Source: Sipunculus nudus (Eukaryota > Annelida > Sipuncula > Golfingiida > Sipunculidae). Taken from it: a stretch of 64,000 bases of DNA. The stretch lies in assembly GCA_026874595.1 (NCBI GenBank), contig CM049306.1, forward strand, positions 107,531,142 through 107,595,141, written 5' to 3'. Positions 58,036 to 64,000 of the stretch are shown here, one piece after another. A program made the translations under genes and the position numbers. The notes beneath the pieces were generated by a model, which had not been told where the DNA came from, did not search any database, and saw nothing but the letters and a program-made list of their open reading frames with translations. How positions within the stretch are numbered: position 1 is the stretch's first letter; each line of letters opens with the position of its first letter.

Positions 58036-60246
58036 CAGACCTTGGGTCAGTTCTGAATTGAATTGGAATTGAATTGAAAAAAAGAGTTAAAATGAAATGA
58101 AATGGAATTGAATCGGAAATGAAGTTTACAGAATGCATTGAAGTGATCTGAATTGATAAAATTTCAACTCACATATTTCCTAAGTGTTGCTCATTTAAAA
58201 TTATTAAAAGTCATTTATTAAAATAAGCCATGCAGTATTTGGTTACAGTTAAACACATATGCCTCTCATTAATGGCACAAGGAGTATTCTAACAGCATAA
58301 TACCATATACAGAAATATAAATTGTCAATTTTTTTCAAAGTGATAGGCATATGAAAGATATAAAGTTGAGCTGTTATTAGTTATGATAATATAAGACAAA
58401 GGATGAGAGTGATATGTATTACTTTTTATTACTTCCTATTTCCTGCTGCGCCATAAAGCTTATGATCAGATAATACTGGACTGACTTTTTCTGGTCCAGT
58501 GACTTTATTCCTAGGATATGCTTATTGCTTCAGCATTCTACGTGCCTGGAGCTGCTCTGTGTGTTTGGGCCAGCTGTTATCAATGTGGTGACCAGTGGCT
58601 CTGATTTCTTAGGGCATTTTACTGGCTAGACAAGCAATATACATAAGAGAGAGAAGTACATCCCATAGAATGCTGGTCTTTGATGACTATGTCAGCAAAA
58701 TTATGGCACAAAACCTTTATCCGAATTAAGGCAGTTTACCTGATCTTAAGATATAATTGCCCAGTAAAATTAGTAAAACCTATCTGGTTCCTGTGCCTTA
58801 CCACACGTAACTAGAATACGGGAGTCGACAAGCGACTACGTGTATCCGCCAAAGTAAGAGTGGAACGGGTGAAGTGAGGCATGGATTGAGTGGAAAGGGG
58901 AAACAGAGTGAGGTGTATTGCAAATTAGCATGGATGTCTGCAGTCGAAATGTGTATGTAGGTTGCGCCACCTACCACAAATTCAAGAAAGCTGTCCAAGT
59001 TGTATACATATGCAAAATTTAAGGCAGATACGTAAAACCACTACATGTATATAAGTGATTTTAGCCCATGGCAGACAAATAGACGGACGCTGTGCAAAAA
59101 TGGTTGCAGGTGGCGCCACCAGTTTTGCGTATGATAAAGAGCTATGTGAGATCTATACACATGCAAAACTTTGGCCCAATCAAACAAACGGTTCCCGAGA
59201 TATGAGCTTGGATGTCTGCAGCGTAAACTAGAATGTAGGTGGCGCCACCTGTCATAAAATCAAGAGAGCTGTCCAGGATGTATAAACCTGCAAAATTTTG
59301 GGCAAATATGTCAAACCACTGCCGAGATATGAGTGATTTTATCCCACGGCAGACAGATGCTGTGCAAAAATGGCTGCAGATGGCGCCAACAGTTTTGCGT
59401 ATGATCAAGAGCTATGCAAAATTTTGGCCCAATTGGTCAAACGGTTCCCGAGATAAGAGCATGGATGTCTGCAGCGTAAACGTGAATGTAGGTGGCGCCA
59501 CCTGTCATAAAATAAAAAAAGCTATCCAGGTTGTATACACATGCCGAATTTCAGGTGAATTAGTCAAACCACTGCAGAGATATGAGTGATTTTAACCCAA
59601 GGCAGACGAACAGATGGACATTGTGCAAATATGGTTGCAGGTGGCGCCACCATTTTTGTGTATGTTATAAAGCTATCCACTACATTTGTACAATTTTTTT
59701 TCCTTTTCGGTCAAATGGTTCCCGAGATATGTGGGTTTATGTGTGAAAACAGACGCACAAATGGACGCTGGACAGAGAGGAAAGGTCAGAGGTCAACGGC
59801 ATTTGGTTAGGCACCAGTTCACCTGTGACCCGATAATTGGTGTAAGTTTCGGAAAAATCCGTCCAGTAGTCTCACAGAAGTTCTCCGGAAACGAACGCGG
59901 CGGCGGCGGAACCCGGTCAAAAACAAAGCATCCGCAAACTTCGTTTTGGCGGATACAAAAATAAGTTCACAGTTCTTAGTTTTGGAGCGAATTAAACCAG
60001 TTCTGAACAAATATGTAAAATGTGTGCTTGTGCAAAAGTGATAGAACACCTTTAATAATACACTTTACATAACAATGAATCTATTCAAACGACTGAAACT
60101 TTTTGAATTGCGAATTGAATTTGAAATGAATAAAAAATATTTGAATTGAATTGAAATTGATATTTTCTCCAGCACATTGAATTGAATTGGAATATTATAA
60201 AAGTTCTTGAAGAAGAATTGAAAAATTTGAATTCACCCGAGGTCTG
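58036..60246. mobile_element. hAT-like non-autonomous element, 2.2 kb
   Basis: The left end CAGACCTTGGGTCAG (58036) and the right end, read inward on the minus strand, CAGACCTCGGGTGAATTC (from 60246) form short inverted repeats. Both are followed by subterminal runs of GAATTGAATTG-type words (58.05-58.15 and 60.09-60.23 kb). Flanks GCTGTAAC (58028-58035) and GCTGCAAC (60247-60254) match at seven of eight positions, fitting an 8-bp target-site duplication as made by hAT transposases. No transposase fragment was seen. The inner part carries the GGTGGCGCCACC tandem repeat. Confidence 0.6.
58940..59680. repeat. Three copies of a dimeric ~265-bp repeat with GGTGGCGCCACC palindromes
   Basis: Two half-units alternate. 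Half A has GTAGGTGGCGCCACCTGTCAT (58960 variant, 59238, 59491). Half B has GCAGGTGGCGCCACCAGTTTTG (59109, 59379 variant, 59640). The spacing of like halves is 253-278. Between palindromes, words such as GTCAAACGGTTCCCGAGATA and GTCAAACCACTGCCGAGATA recur. A 116-codon frame through part of it is incidental. Confidence 0.85.
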
Positions 60247-60254
60247 GCTGCAAC

Positions 60255-62339
60255 GATATAAAATCTCAGGATTCGATTAATCTCACTCACGGTATAACAT
60301 ACTACACAATACATTTAGGATATATATTATAGTGTCGATTTCATGCTGGTCGTCTTGTCAAGGAAAGATTTAGAAACTTTCACAGGCGGCATTGATAAAC
60401 TCCAAATAAACTTATTTCATAACAAGATTTACAACAATAACGACTCTCTTTGAAATGAATTGGTAACTGCAAAAATATTACCCTGAATCCGATTGCTTAT
60501 TCATATACATCAGTGTCAAAAACTGTAGACCGGGTGCGATCACAAGCGTCAACATAAACAAAGCGTGTGGGCCCGTGTGCATCATGAGCCACCACACCTG
60601 CCAACCATGAGATGCCCTGACTAACTTGGCCAAAAACAATGTAATACATGTATGTTCGCGCTGGCTGAAACATCGCGTGTTGCGATACATGGGCTTACAC
60701 TGTGATAAATGTGTCATTACAGCTAAGGCCCCTAGACCGATCGTACAGATCTGTTAAGACAGGTTCTACAATGAACTTACATTCGAACCATAGACCGGAA
60801 TGTCCATCCAGGAGAGATATATTAGAGGACATTAAGGTCCATGTATGCATTGACTAGTTTCGATTCGTCTTTATTTGGGATCTGTCGCGCATGCACAAAA
60901 CGGGACCTCCGGTCATGCGGCCTTGTTATGGTAAACAGACACACATGGAATGTGTTTAAAAACAAGCACAACCATAAGGTGGTAAACAGCCGTATGGGAA
61001 ATACTGAGATTGTATGCAAGGAGCTTACATAAACATGTAACATAAACATGTAACATAAACATGAAACATAAACATTTAACCTTGCTCTGTGCTGGGATGG
61101 TTTTGCTGGGAAACATTTGTATAAAGCAAAACTTAACTGATAGTGTGAAAGAATAAGCAAAACGTTGCTCCTGATTATATCTCTTTGTATTAACTTACCA
61201 CACAACCAGAGGTTTATACACATGACAGAACGGGTAATCATGTGGGCTGACGTTGAACAATGATATCTGGTCATTTCTTTATTAGGTTCAGTGGTGTAGG
61301 AAGAAGGGACAGGGTCATATGAGAATATAAAATATTCTGACATTTGTACTTGTAAATATTTGTGTAATAGACCACAAATCCAAATAATAGCCCATGAGAA
61401 TGAACTCTTCAGTTGTTTTTTTTAATGACTGGCGCATTGTGGCAACATATCTAAAATAATAATAATGATAAACATTTTGCGTTGCCGTGGGCGGTTCGCT
61501 CGCCCTGAACCAGTTATCTGATTGGTGGACATGGATAAGTGTATTTTCCTTTTGACAGTAATTAATGTATAAACCCTGACGTTATCCTAGATTTTACAAG
61601 ATACCAATACAATTTGATAATTTAAGGTTGTTGTCCCCCAAGCTTTATTTTTCTGGTGGACCATGGTCTGAGAAATCTGCCCGCCCCCCCCCCCAAATTA
61701 AATATATTCATTCAACCCTAAAGTTGTCGTTAATTGTTGGATCAGATATAAAAAACACCTGCAGGTAATGTTAGATTTTGTTCATTTTCAATTAAGTTAA
61801 CAAAAAGCGAAGCCGTAAGGCGCCCACAATGTTCCATGGTACGAATTATAATGGCGTATTAAATCATGGATGCCCACAAAGTCTTTATAAGATAACGGCT
61901 TATTATTATTTTGCTGCCATATTTTATTTTGTTGTGAAAGAATATATAATCATGATTAACCAAACGAAAACTACAGATGCCCCTGGCTGAACTAATTCGC
62001 TGCATGTATTTAATTATATATATGAATTTGAAATTATACATTCAGTAGCAGCATAAAGGACACCGACTAGGTACATTCCTATATAAACCTGATAGGATGT
62101 TGTTAACCTCAAAAGAACAAACAGTAAACAGTACAGTAATTTGCCATTGCTCAAGTTCACGTGAAATATTTGATTACACCTAACGGATTCATACATATTG
62201 AACTTAACAATAGGGACCAATGGGTCTCGACGCTCAGCTGAATTTGTCTAAAAGGATATGTTTATAAAAGTTTTTTTTTTCAGTATATGGGTCCTGTTAT
62301 TAGTTTGAACTGGAGTTATTATCAATAAACTAATTTGTG
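60255..62339. other. No gene recognised
   Basis: AT-rich sequence. A short AACATAAACATGT tandem lies at about 61028-61080. The 173-codon minus-strand frame at 60.8-61.3 kb has no motif, overlaps that tandem, and is considered chance. Confidence 0.4.
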
Positions 62340-62820
62340 AATTGATGGGCTCTGAGAACTTGACCTTTGACCCCTCTTTGATCAAAAGAAAACGTCCCCT
62401 ATTGAGAGGTGCGCCACATATGGAAGACGGAAGGTTTGCAATGAAAAATGGGCTTAAAGTGCATCAACGATCTTTCTAAAGAAGTGGGTCCTGTGTCCTG
62501 TGACCTTTAATCTCATGGCCCCGGAATCAACAGTCCTTACTTTAGTGGCGGGCCATATATAAGTCAAGTTTGAAACCAATATTTCGGTCCATATTGGTGT
62601 TATCATCTGGAAACTAATATGTGGACAGAGGGCCTCTGTGACCTTGACCTTGTGACCCAGAATCAATCAGGTTCTTCTCCTATTGGCAGGTCAGCTATAT
62701 GTGCAAGATGGAAGGTTAAGGATGAAAAGCAAGATGGAAGGTTAAGGATGAAATGTTTAGCTTAAAAGGCATCCACAATCTTTCTAAATAAGTGGGCCTG
62801 TGACCTTGACATCATTCTTG
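62340..62820. repeat. Degenerate ~145-bp tandem repeat with nuclear-receptor-like half-sites
   Basis: Units begin with variants of GTGGGYCCTGTGACCTTGACC near 62341, 62487, 62625 and 62793, and share CATCMACGATCTTTCTAAA-type words. The minus strand of the first unit reads GGGTCAAAGGTCA, a direct repeat with one spacer (DR1); another unit reads AGGTCAAGGTCA. A local 24-bp duplication (CAAGATGGAAGGTTAAGGATG) lies at 62.70-62.75 kb. Confidence 0.65.
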
Positions 62821-62826
62821 CGTTAT

Positions 62827-62965
62827 CAGACCTGGGAGCCGCCGCCGAATTGAGCCAGCCGCCGCCTTTTATTTTAAAAGCAAGCCGCCGCCGATAGTTT
62901 TCGTGAGCCGCCGAATTGCGCCAGCCGCCGCCGATTATTAAACACCGGCTCAGCCGCCGGTGAAA
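62827..62965 (+). mobile_element. GCC-rich hAT-like element end
   Basis: CAGACCTGGGAGCCGCCGCC starts a stretch of repeated GAGCCGCCGAATTGAGCCAGCC words with an internal TTTTATTTTAAAAG palindrome. The first nine bases nearly match the 58036 element's end (CAGACCTTGGG). A related, more diverged stretch lies at 7.43-7.54 kb. Confidence 0.4.
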
Positions 62966-64000
62966 TATTGATAAGCTGAAGAAAAAAGCTTGTCAGCTTG
63001 TAAATAGTTACTACAGTATTATGTTAACACGAACTCGTCTTAAGTAGATATCACTGAGCTGCATGGCTTCGCAATGGAAATGCATGATTAATTTTATGGA
63101 AGTTGTAAGTCATTATGTAAGACAGTTAACAAGGTTCCCGCAAGGCTCTTTTTTCAGACCGGATAACTGGCATATTCCCCGTTTGATCAAGGGCGTTTCT
63201 CTAATCCTGGTTGTTCAAAATAAAGAGAAATAATGCAGGAATCAAGATAATTCCCAAGTTTATTCAGTCAGATACTGATGCTTGAACATTTAAAGTTACT
63301 GAGGTCGATGTGCAGTATTTAAAAAAATATTTTATACTGCTCGGTTAAAATTTAGGATTAAATGAACGTAAACCATAGGGAAAAGCTGTTATATGTATGG
63401 AAAAAATATGCATGCATTTTTGTTATCATTGTTTCCAGCCAATATAAGACAGTGTACGTATAACCATGAAATGATGTCGGCAGCCAGCGACCGCTCATAA
63501 CTACCTAATATTATAATCAAATGTCATTCGCGTAAACACATATGGATAAATGTCATAAAATTCTTGAGTAAAAACTAAACTTTTAAGCGAGTCTGATTGG
63601 TTAGCAATTTGAATTTAAAACGCGAGACCAAATCAGTGTCAAACAGCTGCAGACACCGGATGCTTAAACTACTGACAAACATATTGCTGCATGAACATTT
63701 TAAGGGTCACAGATAAGAGGTCACGGGGTTGATTGAGGCTGACACCTGCGAAAATGCATGACAAAATTCATATTTCAATTAAGACACGTGACAAATTACG
63801 TACAGGATTGCGACTTGGAAAGTTCAGCGCAGGAAAAAAACATGTTGATCATAGGCTAGGCCAAAAGGAATTAGAGATTTCGTGGTTGTGGCAGTGAGTT
63901 GGTCTGTTCACATTACGTCAAGAAGAATTCACAATATGTTTTAAGTAATCAAATTTTCATAATTATTATAAAAACTCTTGGGCTGGAGTTCGATTTTGTA
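62966..64000. other. No gene recognised
   Basis: AT-rich sequence to the window edge without supported features. Confidence 0.4.

Noticed and set aside
59239-59589. 116-codon frame
   Set aside because: Lies within the GGTGGCGCCACC tandem repeat of a transposon.
60822-61343. 173-codon minus-strand frame with hydrophobic stretches
   Set aside because: Overlaps a short AACATAAACATGT tandem, has irregular composition and no motif.

Overview
The window reads as AT-rich nuclear DNA of an invertebrate animal, most likely a mollusc. Coding exons are short and separated by very long introns. (TA)n microsatellites are abundant, and remnants of many transposon classes are scattered throughout. The one recognisable host gene encodes a small secreted peptide of CCAP/conoCAP type, a group well known from lophotrochozoans. 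Its structure is read from splice signals and reading frames only; no transcript or database comparison was possible.

Layout. 1-5.6 kb: apparent intergenic DNA with repeats. 5,681-5,776: signal-peptide exon of the neuropeptide gene, plus strand. 5.8-40.2 kb: a first intron of about 34 kb holding minisatellites, a recent 364-bp duplication, a CpG-rich fold-back element, a miniature LTR element with a tRNA-like stretch in its LTR, SINE-like heads and a 3.6-kb, 42-bp satellite with nested higher-order repeats. 40,167-40,457 and 41,460-41,540: exons 2 and 3, which complete a 155-residue precursor in phase 0. The stop lies one base before a donor, and a probable 3'UTR exon begins at 43,342. 44-51 kb: no clear gene; fold-back and pogo-like MITEs sit inside TA tracts. 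51,684-55,569: a 5'-truncated L1/Tx1-type LINE on the minus strand with a perfect 11-bp target-site duplication, a 19-nt poly(A) tail and only two single-base frameshifts. 55.6-64 kb: no clear gene; a 2.2-kb hAT-like element carries a tandem repeat with a perfect 12-bp palindrome, followed by degenerate tandem repeats with nuclear-receptor-like half-sites.

Functional reading. The host gene should yield one disulfide-looped peptide, VFCNFYGCYN, cut out at KK and KR sites directly after the signal peptide. It lacks the glycine that normally gives a C-terminal amide. Nearly everything else in the window is repeat or transposon derived. Several non-autonomous elements share a design of short CAG/TAG-starting ends followed by subterminal copies of a short motif. 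A few small splice-bounded open segments, mostly on the minus strand, may be exons of undetected genes and are given low confidence.
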